DNA of 64,000 nt from Mycobacterium sp. OAS707 (GTDB taxonomy: Bacteria; Actinomycetota; Actinomycetes; Mycobacteriales; Mycobacteriaceae). The translations under genes and the position numbers were made by a program. Where the stretch lies: NCBI RefSeq assembly GCF_014873705.1, contig NZ_JADBDS010000001.1:1178001-1242000 (forward strand), in the 5' to 3' direction. Shown here piece by piece: positions 1 to 8,281 of the stretch. A model generated the notes under the pieces. It was not told the DNA's origin. It searched no databases and saw only the letters and a program-made list of their open reading frames with translations. Within the stretch, counting starts at the first letter, position 1. Every line of letters starts with the position of its first letter.

Positions 1-280
1 TGCCCTGGTGCGCCTCGCGCGCCTGCTCCTCGGCGACCCGGCGCAAATGGTCGGCCTCGACGAGCTGCATCGCCAGCGACCGGCGCGGCACGGGAGGTCC
101 ATTGCGTTCGCGGTGTTGGGCGAGTTCACGCTCGCTCATTGCGGCCAATGCGACCGACTCAGGCCGTGGCTCTATCCCCAACCGCTTCGCGGCCGCGACT
201 GAATCCGCCGCCGCGCGTCGTGTCAACGTCGCCCACCTATCGACGTCGAGGCCCTCGATGTGTTGCCGAGTCGTCGTCAT
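1..280 (-). CDS. Partial hypothetical protein, runs off the left edge
   Basis: Reading leftwards from an ATG at 280, the frame stays open for 93 codons to the window edge, so only the N-terminus is present. The visible part begins MTTTRQHIEGLDVDRWA and is charged and helical-looking, with no signal peptide, membrane segment or motif I recognise. Its ATG overlaps the stop of the upstream membrane protein (ATGA at 277-280), so the two genes are probably translationally coupled and co-transcribed leftwards. Function unknown. Being open to the edge, it could be much longer. Confidence 0.6.
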   Translation of the reverse strand, partial: MTTTRQHIEGLDVDRWATLTRRAAADSVAAAKRLGIEPRPESVALAAMSERELAQHRERNGPPVPRRSLAMQLVEADHLRRVAEEQAREAHQG

Positions 281-828
281 CGGCGCCGCCGCCCTCCACT
301 GCTTTCGGTCGCCGTGGCGGGAGGCGTTGCAGCGGAAGGTGTTTCAGCGGCCGACGACGGTGTTCGCTCCTTGGCAGTCCCCGCGATGCCAGAAACGGGA
401 CCGGCCTGCTGTGCCAGTACCAGCACTAGCTGCTCCTGGTACACGGCCACGGCCTTGGCTAGCGTCTCATCGCCGAGCCGCTCGGCTTCACGGAGCAGCC
501 CACCGAGCAACTCCAGCGTCACGGCGGGGCCGAGACCCAGGGTGGCGCCCTCGCTGGCGGCGGGCTCTATCCCGGCGGTATCGACCACCCACTGCCACCG
601 CTCCCACGCCAGCGCGTTCGCCGCGTCGTCACGGGTCTGATCTTGACGACGCTCCTGCTGCTCGCGTTGCTGCTCGAATCGCTGACGGGCTCGTCGCGAT
701 GCATAGAGCACAGCACCCGCGACGATGACCGCTGCCAACAGCGCCACTACACCGGCAAAGCCAGGCGAAACCACGAAGTCCCGCACCGGTAGATCACCTA
801 GAACACCTGCTCGCAGAACATGGTTCAC
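277..828 (-). CDS. Hypothetical single-pass membrane protein with coiled-coil segment
   Basis: A 183-residue protein with a GTG start at 828. Residues about 22-45 form one hydrophobic helix (core FAGVVALLAAVIVAGAVLY) followed by Arg residues, which suggests an N-out/C-in anchor. Next comes a Gln/Glu/Arg-rich stretch (about 46-70) likely to be a coiled coil, then a short globular region and an Ala/Pro/Thr tail. It overlaps the next gene leftwards by ATGA, indicating a two-gene operon. I do not recognise the family. Similar membrane-anchored helical proteins occur in actinobacterial accessory regions, which fits this edge of the window. The start could lie slightly further in. Confidence 0.6.
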   Translation of the reverse strand: MNHVLRAGVLGDLPVRDFVVSPGFAGVVALLAAVIVAGAVLYASRRARQRFEQQREQQERRQDQTRDDAANALAWERWQWVVDTAGIEPAASEGATLGLGPAVTLELLGGLLREAERLGDETLAKAVAVYQEQLVLVLAQQAGPVSGIAGTAKERTPSSAAETPSAATPPATATESSGGRRRR

Positions 829-942
829 CGTGCCAGTCTTTCACTTCGAGAACAATGCTGACGACGGCAATGCTGTTGCGCGTGGACTCCGCATCGAGGA
901 CCCGACGGGACTATTTCACTTGGAGCGGTCGTTGGCGCAACA

Positions 943-1464
943 ATGACCGTCGTATTGCTGATCTCAGGAAGCACGCGGCTGGGTTCGACCAACACTGCCG
1001 CGCTGCGCACCGTTGCGGCGCTCGCTCCGGCTGGCGTCGAAACCCGGTGGTACGAGGGCCTCGCTGACTTGCCGGCCTTCAATCCAGATGACGACGGAAC
1101 CGCTCATCCGTCGGTCGTCGCGCTGCATGAACAGATCTCGGGTGCCGCCGCCGTCCTACTCTGCACGCCCGAATACGCAGGCACCCTGCCCGGCAGTTTC
1201 AAGAACCTGCTTGATTGGACCGTCGGCTCGGCCGACCTGTACGAAAAGCCGATCGCATTCCTCAACGTCGCCGCTCCGGGCCGCGGCGATGGGGCTGTCG
1301 CCACCCTGATCGCCGTGCTCGGCTATGTCGGCGCGCTCATCCAGTCTGATGCTTGCGTCCGACTGCCCGTCGCCAGGGATGAGGTCGGACCCGACGGCCT
1401 CGTCATGAGTCCTGAATTCCGAGCCGGCGCACTCGATGCGCTGATCCGTTTGGTGGATTCGTAG
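943..1464 (+). CDS. NADPH-dependent FMN reductase family protein
   Basis: A 173-residue flavodoxin-like protein. The FMN phosphate-binding loop is at the N-terminus (ISGSTRLGSTN, residues 7-17) and the family motif PEYAGTLPGSFKNLLDW lies near residues 76-92. These mark the NAD(P)H-dependent FMN reductase/azoreductase family, which reduces flavin or quinone-type substrates in the cytosol. Length matches the family (about 170-190). The ATG at 943 follows the divergent membrane-protein operon by 114 bases, so it probably has its own promoter. The physiological electron acceptor cannot be read from sequence. Confidence 0.85.
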   Translation: MTVVLLISGSTRLGSTNTAALRTVAALAPAGVETRWYEGLADLPAFNPDDDGTAHPSVVALHEQISGAAAVLLCTPEYAGTLPGSFKNLLDWTVGSADLYEKPIAFLNVAAPGRGDGAVATLIAVLGYVGALIQSDACVRLPVARDEVGPDGLVMSPEFRAGALDALIRLVDS

Positions 1465-1720
1465 GCGCGCCTGTCCCGTGCGTTGGGATCGTATCGAAGT
1501 CGCAGTTCAAGCCGTTGGGTCCGTTGGCGCGGTCGAATGGTTCGCGAAGCTACTGCGGACGCTGCCCAATGGCGTTCTGGCCGGAGAGAAACGACGCTGG
1601 GCCGCGCGAAGCGTATGAAGTTGCTCAACACAGGGCACCCCAGCCCCCTACAAACCGTCGTGGACAGCACTATCGGCGGAACGGTGAGGCGGTCGATCCC
1701 ACCCGCGTCTGGACGTGTGA

Positions 1721-2011
1721 TTAGTTGGCCAAGGCGCGCTGCCTGTGCAGCAGGCTGGCGTTGAAATAGGTCAGGTAGGCAAGTGTGGCTGCTAGGGCGG
1801 GTCGACGAGTCCGAGAGTTGAGCAGCGCTAGACCGAGTGCCGCTTCGATGCTGCCGTTGATGAGAACGTGGGCACGGATGTTGTCCTTGAAAGCCAACCG
1901 ATTTACCGGTTCGAACGCAGGTGGGCACACTAAGTGCGCGACGCCGGACAGAGCGAGAGCAAGTCCGCCGAACAATGCCCATCGTTCAGACAGCTTGCGC
2001 TTCGACTTCAT
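1721..2011 (-). CDS. Small multi-pass membrane protein coupled to the P450
   Basis: A 96-residue protein with three to four hydrophobic segments, including ALFGGLALALSGVAHLVC near the N-terminus and AALGLALL and TLAYLTYFNASLL further on. The pattern resembles small DoxX-like integral membrane proteins, but I cannot assign a family. Its ATG overlaps the stop of the P450 gene (ATGA at 2008-2011), so it is translated from the same message. A partner role for the P450, for example substrate or redox handling at the membrane, is inference only. The 256 bases downstream to 1464 show no supportable gene. Confidence 0.65.
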   Translation of the reverse strand: MKSKRKLSERWALFGGLALALSGVAHLVCPPAFEPVNRLAFKDNIRAHVLINGSIEAALGLALLNSRTRRPALAATLAYLTYFNASLLHRQRALAN

Positions 2012-3324
2012 ATGGTCGACCCCTCGTGGAGAACGACGGGCAGTTGGGTAGGCCCACGAAGCGAGCTATTGGTGGACCACGTTGTGGGTCCGGTGGTTTC
2101 GATTCGTGACACGCGGTCGACCAGTTCACGGAGTACGGCTTGTGCCTCCATGCGTGCCAGTGGCGCTCCGAGACATAGATGTGGACCGTAGCCAAAACCG
2201 ACGTGGGAGCGTGGGTTTCGGTCGGCGCGGAAGGTGTTGGGGTCGTCGAAGGCAAGCGGATCGCGGTTGGCCGCTCCGAATGACATCAACACACGCGAGC
2301 CCGATGGGATGGTGACCTCGCCTACCTGATAGTCAGCACGTGTGTAGCGGTAGAGGTTCTGAATGGGGCTGGTGTAGCGGACATGTTCTTCGATGGCCTG
2401 CGGGATGAGGTCCGGATTGGCACGGATCATGTCGTATTGATCGGGATGCTCGGCGTAGGTGTGCAGCATCCCGCCGAGCAGGTTGGTCGTGGTCTCGTTA
2501 CCGGCGATCAGCAGCAGGATGGCGATATAGAACAACTCGTTGTCCGTGAGCGCTCCGTCGGTGTTGTGCTCCAACAGGCGTCCGAGGACGGTGTCCGATC
2601 CCTTGAGGTCTCCAACTGCGAGGTGCTTCAAAAAGTAGCGGTGCAGCGCTAAAGCGGCCCGCATGGATCGTGCGGTACTCACGACGCCACTCACCGTGGG
2701 GGTGAAGTTGATCAGTTGGGTGCTGTCGTCTGACCAACGGCGGAAGTCAGCGATGTCGCTCTCGGGGACACCCAGGATGGCCGCGATCACCCGAAGCGGC
2801 ATCGGCATTGTCAGCCGCTCCACGGCATCACAGTTGCCAGCAGCAATCATGTCGTCGACGAGTTGGGCGGCAAGCTTGTCGATGATGTTGCGCCAACTGT
2901 CCAGAGCACCTTTTGTGAACGCCGGCTGGACTTGTTTACGCAGGCGGCTGTGCTGCTCGCCATCGGTGACCACAACAAGGTCGGCCTGCATTCGTACCCG
3001 GGTTACTCCATGGCTGCTGGTTACCCGGTCTGTGTCGCGCAGGGCTGCGCGGACATCGTCGAGTCTGTGCAGAATCCAGGTCGCGCGCCGGGGGTTGTAG
3101 TGAACACGTCCGCTGCGGTGCAAAGCGTCGTAGGCAGCGTGGGGTTGTGCCGCGGTCGCTGGGTCCAACGGGTCATAGCCGGTATTGACCGCACCCGTCC
3201 AGCCGCCGTAGCCACGTCTGTGCGTGCGGATCGCCGCAGAGACGTTCAATCGCCCCGCCGCAATGAGGGGCGAGAACATCGAGGCCGCACCGTCAGCGAC
3301 CCTTCCAAGCTTCAAGATCAGCAC
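2008..3324 (-). CDS. Cytochrome P450
   Basis: A 438-residue P450, a haem-thiolate monooxygenase. The I-helix oxygen-binding motif AGNETT is at residues 274-279, the K-helix ExxR pair at E313 and R316, and the haem-binding loop FGYGPHLCLG has the ligand Cys at residue 384. It belongs to the soluble bacterial P450 group and would need a ferredoxin and reductase encoded elsewhere. The GTG start at 3324 leaves an N-terminal extension of about 35 residues before the usual P450 fold, so a later start is possible. It faces a TetR gene across a palindromic intergenic region. A second P450/TetR pair of the same layout occurs at 36.1-38.1 kb. Substrate unknown. Confidence 0.92.
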   Translation of the reverse strand: MLILKLGRVADGAASMFSPLIAAGRLNVSAAIRTHRRGYGGWTGAVNTGYDPLDPATAAQPHAAYDALHRSGRVHYNPRRATWILHRLDDVRAALRDTDRVTSSHGVTRVRMQADLVVVTDGEQHSRLRKQVQPAFTKGALDSWRNIIDKLAAQLVDDMIAAGNCDAVERLTMPMPLRVIAAILGVPESDIADFRRWSDDSTQLINFTPTVSGVVSTARSMRAALALHRYFLKHLAVGDLKGSDTVLGRLLEHNTDGALTDNELFYIAILLLIAGNETTTNLLGGMLHTYAEHPDQYDMIRANPDLIPQAIEEHVRYTSPIQNLYRYTRADYQVGEVTIPSGSRVLMSFGAANRDPLAFDDPNTFRADRNPRSHVGFGYGPHLCLGAPLARMEAQAVLRELVDRVSRIETTGPTTWSTNSSLRGPTQLPVVLHEGSTI

Positions 3325-3462
3325 ACCCTTTCGACAGCACTCCCCTCAGAGTCATTTCCTGCCGACCGGGAGGTCAATGGTTGGCGTCAAAGTTGAAAGG
3401 CTTACTACATTGCCGGTTACCACTTCTGTCCTCGGGAATTGCGCAGAGCTGCGAACATCGAT

Positions 3463-3495
3463 GAGGCATATCACCGAATATGTCTCGCGGTGAGA
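3463..3495. promoter_or_regulatory. Candidate TetR operator between P450 and TetR genes
   Basis: GAGGCATAT (3463-3471) and ATATGTCTC (3478-3486) form an inverted repeat with a 6-base spacer and one mismatch. An overlapping element TGTCTC-N5-GAGA spans 3481-3495. The same TGTCTC...GAGA element, with spacer 6, occurs just upstream of the paralogous TetR gene at 37490-37505. The site covers an upstream in-frame ATG at 3480, which argues that the TetR protein starts later, at 3543. Confidence 0.5.
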
Positions 3496-3542
3496 GAACG
3501 AATTTCTTGTCTGTCTGCGCCTCAGCGGGAAGGCTGGTAGCC

Positions 3543-4091
3543 GTGGGACGGAAAGACTGGGTCCTCAGAGCGGACCGTAGCGCGGAAGCGCGTGACCGGA
3601 TCATGTCGACGGCCTCAGAGTTCGTCTCGCGCAATGGTTTTGAAGCGTTCACCATCAATGCGCTGGCGGCGCAGTTGAATTGCTCGCCGGCAACGATCTA
3701 TCGCCACGCCGGAGGGAAGGCGGAGATCCTCGAACGTCTCATCTTTGCGTTTTCCCAGCGGATAATCGGCGCGATAAGGCAAGCCATAGCCGGGATGGAG
3801 GGAACTGAGCGCGTCGCGACTGCCATCATCGTCGCGCTCGACCTCATGCGGGGTGAGCCGCTCGGAAAGCTGATGATAGGCGGCCTTGGCCACGACGGCG
3901 GGACCGTGACCGCATCACCCTTCGTGGTCAAAATGGCCGAAGAAATGATCGGACGCAGCGACCCGCTGGCCGCGCAGTGGCTTATCCGCATCACCTTTGC
4001 CTTGTGGTACTGGCCCGCCAAGGACAAACACACCGAGCACGAACTGGTGAAGCGGTTCGCCGCACCATCGGTGACAATGGGACTTCGCTAA
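3543..4091 (+). CDS. TetR family regulator, paired with the P450
   Basis: A 182-residue TetR-type repressor from the GTG at 3543, preceded by a GGGAAGG ribosome-binding site. An in-frame ATG at 3480 would add 21 residues, but it lies inside the palindromic operator. The DNA-binding helix-turn-helix is INALAAQLNCSPATIYRHAG. The C-terminal ligand domain has the motif DPLAAQWLIRITFALW. The protein at 37519-38085 shares both regions (DALAAQTHCSRATVYRYVGG and DPQAAQWIVRMVLSL), and both sit divergent from a P450, so these are paralogous regulators. It probably represses the P450-membrane protein operon and itself. The ligand is unknown. Confidence 0.85.
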   Translation: MGRKDWVLRADRSAEARDRIMSTASEFVSRNGFEAFTINALAAQLNCSPATIYRHAGGKAEILERLIFAFSQRIIGAIRQAIAGMEGTERVATAIIVALDLMRGEPLGKLMIGGLGHDGGTVTASPFVVKMAEEMIGRSDPLAAQWLIRITFALWYWPAKDKHTEHELVKRFAAPSVTMGLR

Positions 4092-4233
4092 AAAGCGGAC
4101 CTGTAAACCACCTTTGAGCTGCGAATATGGTGGAGCTGAGGGGACAACTATCCAACCCCGACAACGCTGATCGTATCCATCGTCTGGCCAGGTCAGGGCA
4201 AATGAGTTGACTCGCGGCTCAAGGCAGGCGCAT

Positions 4234-4251
4234 GGATAATCTGCATTATCC
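4234..4251. repeat. Perfect 7-bp inverted repeat near recombinase remnant
   Basis: GGATAAT and ATTATCC are separated by CTGC. The repeat lies about 105 bases upstream of the recombinase fragment. It could be a recombination or binding site left from a mobile element, or a chance hairpin. Confidence 0.3.
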
Positions 4252-4357
4252 CGAAAGGGCTCCGCGAGCCGGATCGGAAGCGTCGTCGGCGAGCCCGGCT
4301 ACCGTTCTGCCGCGAGGACAGGCGGAGTGACGAGCTTTCGAGGGGCAGCTGCCCCCG

Positions 4358-4477
4358 ATGCCGACCATTCTCAATGGGGCGCAGGCAGCTCTTGCGCAGC
4401 GGATGTATGCGAGCGGCGAGTCGGCCATCACCATTGTGAACACCCTCAAAGTCAGTCGAGCCAGTGTCTATCGCTCA
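4358..4477 (+). pseudogene. Remnant of a serine recombinase (resolvase) C-terminal HTH
   Basis: Translation of this stretch reads like the C-terminal helix-turn-helix of Tn3-type resolvases/invertases: an N-terminal PTILNGAQAALAQRMYASGE, then ITIVNTLKVSRASVYRS. Functional enzymes have a catalytic domain of about 140 residues before this. Here an in-frame stop lies about 30 bases upstream, and no catalytic Ser motif is visible in the preceding bases in any frame. The similarity ends at the YRS position and the frame then runs into composition-biased sequence. I read this as a decayed fragment of a mobile element. Resemblance by chance to an unrelated HTH is the alternative. Confidence 0.45.
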
Positions 4478-4795
4478 CGTAGCGGTCGACGGGACCTGAC
4501 CTCGCACGTCAGCGGCGACGTCGTCTTCAGCGAGGAGGCCGATGGGGGCGGTGAGGCGAGACCGCGCGGTGGCGCAGCACCAACAGCAGATGGCGAATTT
4601 CATCCTCCGACAAGGTGACTAACTTAGATTCGGCCCGGCAGTTGGATTCGGGACGTGCGTTCTCCTGCGACTCATCGCGCGCGTCCAAATGAGGTTTCTC
4701 ATTTTCACTCTTCACAACTGCCCACCCCTAGATGCGTGCGTGCGGCGAGTTGCGCGAAGCGATGAGTCAGGTGTGATCCACATGCCCGAAACGAA

Positions 4796-4839
4796 ACACC
4801 GCCCGGCCGCTGGCCGAAAGCCATTGCGTCGGGCGGTGT
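4796..4839. terminator. Hairpin downstream of the membrane protein gene
   Basis: ACACCGCCCG (4796-4805) pairs perfectly with CGGGCGGTGT (4830-4839). The loop contains a second small stem (GGCC-GCT-GGCC). It lies about 20 bases after the stop of the minus-strand gene ending at 4859, with no strong T-tract, as is usual for mycobacterial hairpin terminators. Confidence 0.55.
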
Positions 4840-4858
4840 TCGGTGACAATGGTCTGTT

Positions 4859-5671
4859 TCAGACGCCGATTGCAGTCGTGCGGCGGTCGGGCGCAAAGTT
4901 GTCAACCGGCGCGGAGACGGTCTTGCGGTAGAGGTAGCCCAACTGCTTGGCGACGAAAGGCAGGCTGACGATGGGCGCGATCATCCACGGCAGGTTCTCG
5001 TAGATCAGCACGATCGCGACATCCCAGAATCCATGGCGGGGAAAGTTGGGGAACCCGTGGCGTGCTTCGGCGACGAAGTAGATGAAGAACACCGTCAACA
5101 TCGCCGACATGGTCGCAAAACTCCACCACAGTGGCTGGATGCGCTTGTGGGGGTCGTTGCCCGCCTTCCTCAGCTTCCACCACGAGATCAGCAAAATGGC
5201 AGCACCGACCACGACGACCAGTTCCATGGCCCACAACGGCCCGTCGCTATTGAGATACCGCACGTCGTTAATGCCGTAGTACCAAAAGACCCATCCCCAC
5301 CGCTGCTGGTCGTTGATGTGCATCCAACCCGCAAGATCACCGACCAGCCAGGCCACTTCCCACCACAACTCGCTCGCCGCGCCCGCGATGCAGAACCAAA
5401 GCATCTGAAACTCGTTGGCCTTTTCCAGCGTTGTTCGCGTCTCGCCCGGAGCGTTGATCCACGATGCCCCGAACATGACGAAAACTGGCGTCATGAACAG
5501 GAAGCAGGCAATGACTCCTGTCAGGGGCACCATGGGAATCCAGCCGACACCGACACCGATGATGCTTCCGACAGCGACCGTGGCGGTGATCGCAGAGCAC
5601 CACGCGTAGACCTTGACGCGCTGCTTAGCCCATGGTCTAGCGAAGTCGTGTTCTTCCTCGCGCATCGTCAC
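4859..5671 (-). CDS. Hypothetical integral membrane protein
   Basis: A Trp/Phe/Tyr-rich protein of 270 residues with about seven hydrophobic segments, for example VGSIIGVGVGWIPMVPLTGVI and AMELVVVVGAAILLISWW. The GTG at 5671 is chosen because GGAAGG lies 7 bases upstream. An ATG two codons further in is nearly as good, and longer in-frame starts run into the operator region. A hallmark is the aromatic stretch ELWWEVAWLVGDLAGW followed by charged loops. I do not recognise the family; an emopamil-binding-protein-like fold is only a guess. It is divergent from a TetR gene across a dense palindrome cluster, so it is probably the repressed target. Confidence 0.75.
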   Translation of the reverse strand: MTMREEEHDFARPWAKQRVKVYAWCSAITATVAVGSIIGVGVGWIPMVPLTGVIACFLFMTPVFVMFGASWINAPGETRTTLEKANEFQMLWFCIAGAASELWWEVAWLVGDLAGWMHINDQQRWGWVFWYYGINDVRYLNSDGPLWAMELVVVVGAAILLISWWKLRKAGNDPHKRIQPLWWSFATMSAMLTVFFIYFVAEARHGFPNFPRHGFWDVAIVLIYENLPWMIAPIVSLPFVAKQLGYLYRKTVSAPVDNFAPDRRTTAIGV

Positions 5672-5732
5672 GCCAATTCCTTCCGATCTTGCTGATCTGA
5701 GCTGCTCAGCAGCCCGAAACAGAACAATGCTA

Positions 5733-5768
5733 CTGTTAAACAGAATCAAGATTCTGCTAAGTTAGCAG
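5733..5768. promoter_or_regulatory. Cluster of three overlapping palindromes (TetR operator region)
   Basis: Three perfect palindromes overlap within 36 bases: CTGTT-A-AACAG (5733-5743), CAGAATC-AA-GATTCTG (5741-5756) and CTGCTAA-G-TTAGCAG (5754-5768). They lie between the divergent membrane protein and TetR genes in an AT-richer stretch, where both promoters are expected. The outer two share the half-site pattern CTGyTAA, so multiple TetR dimers may bind side by side. Confidence 0.6.
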
Positions 5769-5920
5769 TGCGTTCAACGCAGCGCAATGGCTGTTCCGCC
5801 GTGGACCGCATCCAGCCTGGCGACAAACTGTCATCCGCGCGGCGTGGGCAGCGGTCGGTCCACGCCTGCGGCCGACGTGCCTATGATTCGAACGTCAGAC
5901 CCTCAGCCGAGAGGCCCCAC

Positions 5921-6571
5921 GTGGTAGCGCAGGAATTCGCGAAAGTTCCCAATATTCGCGATGCACGCCGCGATATGTACCGCCAGCAGATCGTCTCTGC
6001 CGCAGAGTTCGAGTTCGCGAGATCGGGCTTCGACAAGACGAAGGTCGCCGACATCGCCCGCAGTGCCGATGTGTCTCTGGCGACGGTGTACAAGAACTTC
6101 TCCGGCAAAGACGAGATTTGGGATGCGCTCAATCGTCAACGAATGGACGAGTTCATCGCAGCGGGACGGCATGTGGCACAAGACATGGATTCGCCGCTCG
6201 ACCGGCTCTACGCCGCAATGCGGGTGCTGGTTATCTATTTCACTGAACACCCAAACTTCCTGCGGCTCCACATCAATGAGGGATTGAACTGGGCCACCGC
6301 TGGCGTCGACTCGTGGCGTGGAAACCAACGCGACGCGTGGCAGACGGGTCGGGGCATCATGGTTGCGTTGGCTGAGGACGTAGTCGCTTCGGGCGAGACG
6401 CCATCGATGCGTCCGTCCATATTGGCCGGCCTGGTGGTGTCGGCGCTGCAGGTCTGGCTGACGGATTGGGCGAACTCTGGATGCGACCGCTCCGCCGAAG
6501 AAGTTGCGAGCGAACTGGTCGAATATCTGAAGCGGTCGCTAACAATCCCTAGCGTCGCAAGAACCCGCTAG
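5921..6571 (+). CDS. TetR family regulator
   Basis: A 216-residue TetR regulator from the GTG at 5921, preceded by GAGAGG. The frame is open further upstream but without TetR-like sequence. The helix-turn-helix is KVADIARSADVSLATVYKNF, about residues 36-55. The C-terminal domain, with a TetR_C-like YFTEHPNFLRLHINEG stretch, would bind an unknown ligand. It is divergent from the membrane protein at 4859-5671 and very probably regulates it through the palindromes at 5733-5768. No other gene follows before the tRNA, so the regulator is monocistronic. Confidence 0.85.
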   Translation: MVAQEFAKVPNIRDARRDMYRQQIVSAAEFEFARSGFDKTKVADIARSADVSLATVYKNFSGKDEIWDALNRQRMDEFIAAGRHVAQDMDSPLDRLYAAMRVLVIYFTEHPNFLRLHINEGLNWATAGVDSWRGNQRDAWQTGRGIMVALAEDVVASGETPSMRPSILAGLVVSALQVWLTDWANSGCDRSAEEVASELVEYLKRSLTIPSVARTR

Positions 6572-6891
6572 CTGATACATGGGGGTTGGGTGTCCCCTGA
6601 GGCCACCGAACGGCTCAGCGCCCACTCTCTGTCCGGGTATGTAGCGCGACGTGGCGTCCGCGATGAGTACGCAGCAGCTCCGGCAACGCGCGGCAAACGG
6701 CCAACCTGGCCAACCTCTTGACCTGCGGTTTGTTAACGATGCCAACGTCTTCGACTATGGCAAACGTCCAGTTCGCCTCGTCCGCATCGAGTAGGTCAGC
6801 ACATGTTTAATCGCGTCGTGCGACACAGCTGAATTCTGGGAAGCGTAAGCGATTCGCTGACTTCGAGTAAGGACACTTAGGTGTCGAAAAG
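6572..6891. other. Intergenic stretch between TetR gene and tRNA-Ala
   Basis: About 320 bases with no supportable gene on either strand. Just beyond the 3' end of the tRNA is a small perfect hairpin, GACAC (6872-6876) with GTGTC (6881-6885), which could help end tRNA transcription. No second copy of the tRNA 3' end was seen here or further left, so there is no direct evidence of an integrated element using this tRNA. Confidence 0.5.
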
Positions 6892-6964
6892 TGGAGCTAA
6901 GGGGACTCGAACCCCTGACCCCCACACTGCCAGTGTGGTGCGCTACCAGCTGCGCCATAGCCCC
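6892..6964 (-). tRNA. tRNA-Ala (anticodon GGC)
   Basis: A 73-base cloverleaf on the minus strand. The acceptor stem is GGGGCTA with TAGCTCC, giving the G3-U70 wobble pair that identifies alanine tRNAs. The anticodon stem CCACA/TGTGG encloses loop CTGGCAG, anticodon GGC, reading GCC (and GCU) codons. The T-arm is AGGGG-TTCGAGT-CCCCT. The discriminator base is A, and CCA is not encoded. The gene marks the boundary between the accessory-looking left part and the core-like pgm region. Confidence 0.95.
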
Positions 6965-7021
6965 GTGAAGTTGTGCTCATCGAAGTTACACCACCTGCGG
7001 GTTCGCATTCAAAACAGCAGG

Positions 7022-8281
7022 TCAGGGTAGTTCGCCGCCGGCCTCAGGCCCCAGCGCACGGGCCGGTGTGTGCTCCCCTGGCCGGACGCGGGTCTCCGGC
7101 GCCAGCACCCAGCCGACGGCCGCGACGAGCAGAATCCCGCCGCTGATCACGAAGGCAGCGCCGAACGAGACGTGCTGCGCGATTTCGCCGACCGCGAGCG
7201 AGCCGACGATCGCACCGGCGTCGGCCATCATCTGATAAGTAGCGACGGCCGTGCCGCCCCTGGCCTTGCTGCCGATGATGTCCGCGACGGCCGCCTGCTG
7301 CGGCGAGCTGAACATGCCCGCTGCCGCGCCCGCCACCAGCGCACCGGCCAAGAACAACGTCAGCGACGAGGCCAGCCCTACGGCCATCGTCGCCACCCCG
7401 GACACCGAAAGCCCCACGATCAACAGTGTGCGGCGCCCGATGCGGTCGGACAGATAGCCGCTCGGGATGACTGCTGCCACGTTGCCGACCGCGAATGTTG
7501 CCAACGCCAGACCTGCGACCCGCGGCCCGCGGTGCAGCAGTTCGGTGACGAACAACGGCACCAACGCAATTCGCAAGCCGAAAACAGACCATCCTGTCGC
7601 GAAGTTCGAAAACAGCGCCGACCAATACGCCCTGTTGCGCAAGGCAATTCGCAATGTCACGGGTTCTTCGGTGTCGGCCGCGGGCGCGGCGACCGCCGAG
7701 TGCCTCAGGTTGATGAACACCACGGCCGCCGCAATCAGCAGCGCCACACCGTAAATCGCGAACGGTGCGGACAAACCAAGCCCTGCGGTCAGGCTGCCCA
7801 ACACCGGGCCACCGACCGAACCGACCAGGAATGCGCTCGAGAACAATCCGGCGACGCGGCCGCGGGCGTCGGGCGGCGAGATGCGGATCATCAGCCCGAG
7901 CGACGACACGGTGAACATCGCCGACCCGAATCCGCCGAGCGAGCGGAACAGCAACAGCTGCCAGTACGTCTGTGCGAACGCGCACGCGCCCGTCGACAAC
8001 GCGACGATCAACAGCCCGCTGACGTAGACCCGCCGCTCCCCGAACTTCTGGACGAAAAGCCCACTCGCCGGCGCTGACACCAGTCGCATCAGCGAAAACG
8101 CGGTAATGACGAACGTCGCGGCACTGATGCTCACTCCGAAGTTGCGGGCATACTGCGGCAACACGGGCGAAACCACGCCATACCCGAGGGCGACCACCAC
8201 GTTTGCGGTGATCAGCACCCAGACTTCGCGCGGGAGTTTCGGCTTGACGTCAGCCGGACACTCACCCTCCGTAACACTCAC
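7022..8281 (-). CDS. MFS transporter
   Basis: A 419-residue major facilitator with twelve predicted hydrophobic helices. It carries the MFS loop signature in the 6-7 region ([14 protein letters not shown]) and the helix-2/3 counterpart [14 protein letters not shown]. It resembles drug:H+ antiporters of the 12-helix type, so it probably exports small molecules across the inner membrane; the substrate is not evident. The GTG at 8281 overlaps the pgm stop (GTGA), and a longer frame extending into pgm is ignored because pgm coding is clear there. It is translated with pgm as a two-gene minus-strand operon. Confidence 0.88.
   Translation of the reverse strand: MSVTEGECPADVKPKLPREVWVLITANVVVALGYGVVSPVLPQYARNFGVSISAATFVITAFSLMRLVSAPASGLFVQKFGERRVYVSGLLIVALSTGACAFAQTYWQLLLFRSLGGFGSAMFTVSSLGLMIRISPPDARGRVAGLFSSAFLVGSVGGPVLGSLTAGLGLSAPFAIYGVALLIAAAVVFINLRHSAVAAPAADTEEPVTLRIALRNRAYWSALFSNFATGWSVFGLRIALVPLFVTELLHRGPRVAGLALATFAVGNVAAVIPSGYLSDRIGRRTLLIVGLSVSGVATMAVGLASSLTLFLAGALVAGAAAGMFSSPQQAAVADIIGSKARGGTAVATYQMMADAGAIVGSLAVGEIAQHVSFGAAFVISGGILLVAAVGWVLAPETRVRPGEHTPARALGPEAGGELP

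Larger units (their letters stand above)
4092..4795. other. Gap with little coding potential and a recombinase remnant
   Basis: About 700 bases between the TetR gene and a terminator-like hairpin. It contains a perfect inverted repeat (GGATAAT, 4234-4240; ATTATCC, 4245-4251; 4-base spacer) and a serine-recombinase-like fragment (4358-4477). Short open frames on both strands show no recognisable domain or ribosome-binding site. The region looks like decayed mobile DNA. Confidence 0.5.

Noticed and set aside
102..728. Long plus-strand frame over the two leftmost genes
   Set aside because: Arg/Pro-rich translation typical of the antisense of a high-GC gene; the minus-strand reading has a membrane helix and a coupled neighbour.
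4527..4715. Minus-strand 62-residue open frame in the recombinase gap
   Set aside because: Composition-biased, GTG start without ribosome-binding site, and no recognisable domain.
7070..8077. 335-residue plus-strand frame opposite the MFS gene
   Set aside because: Translation is Arg/Asp/Gln-rich and domain-free, whereas the opposite strand gives a clear 12-helix transporter.
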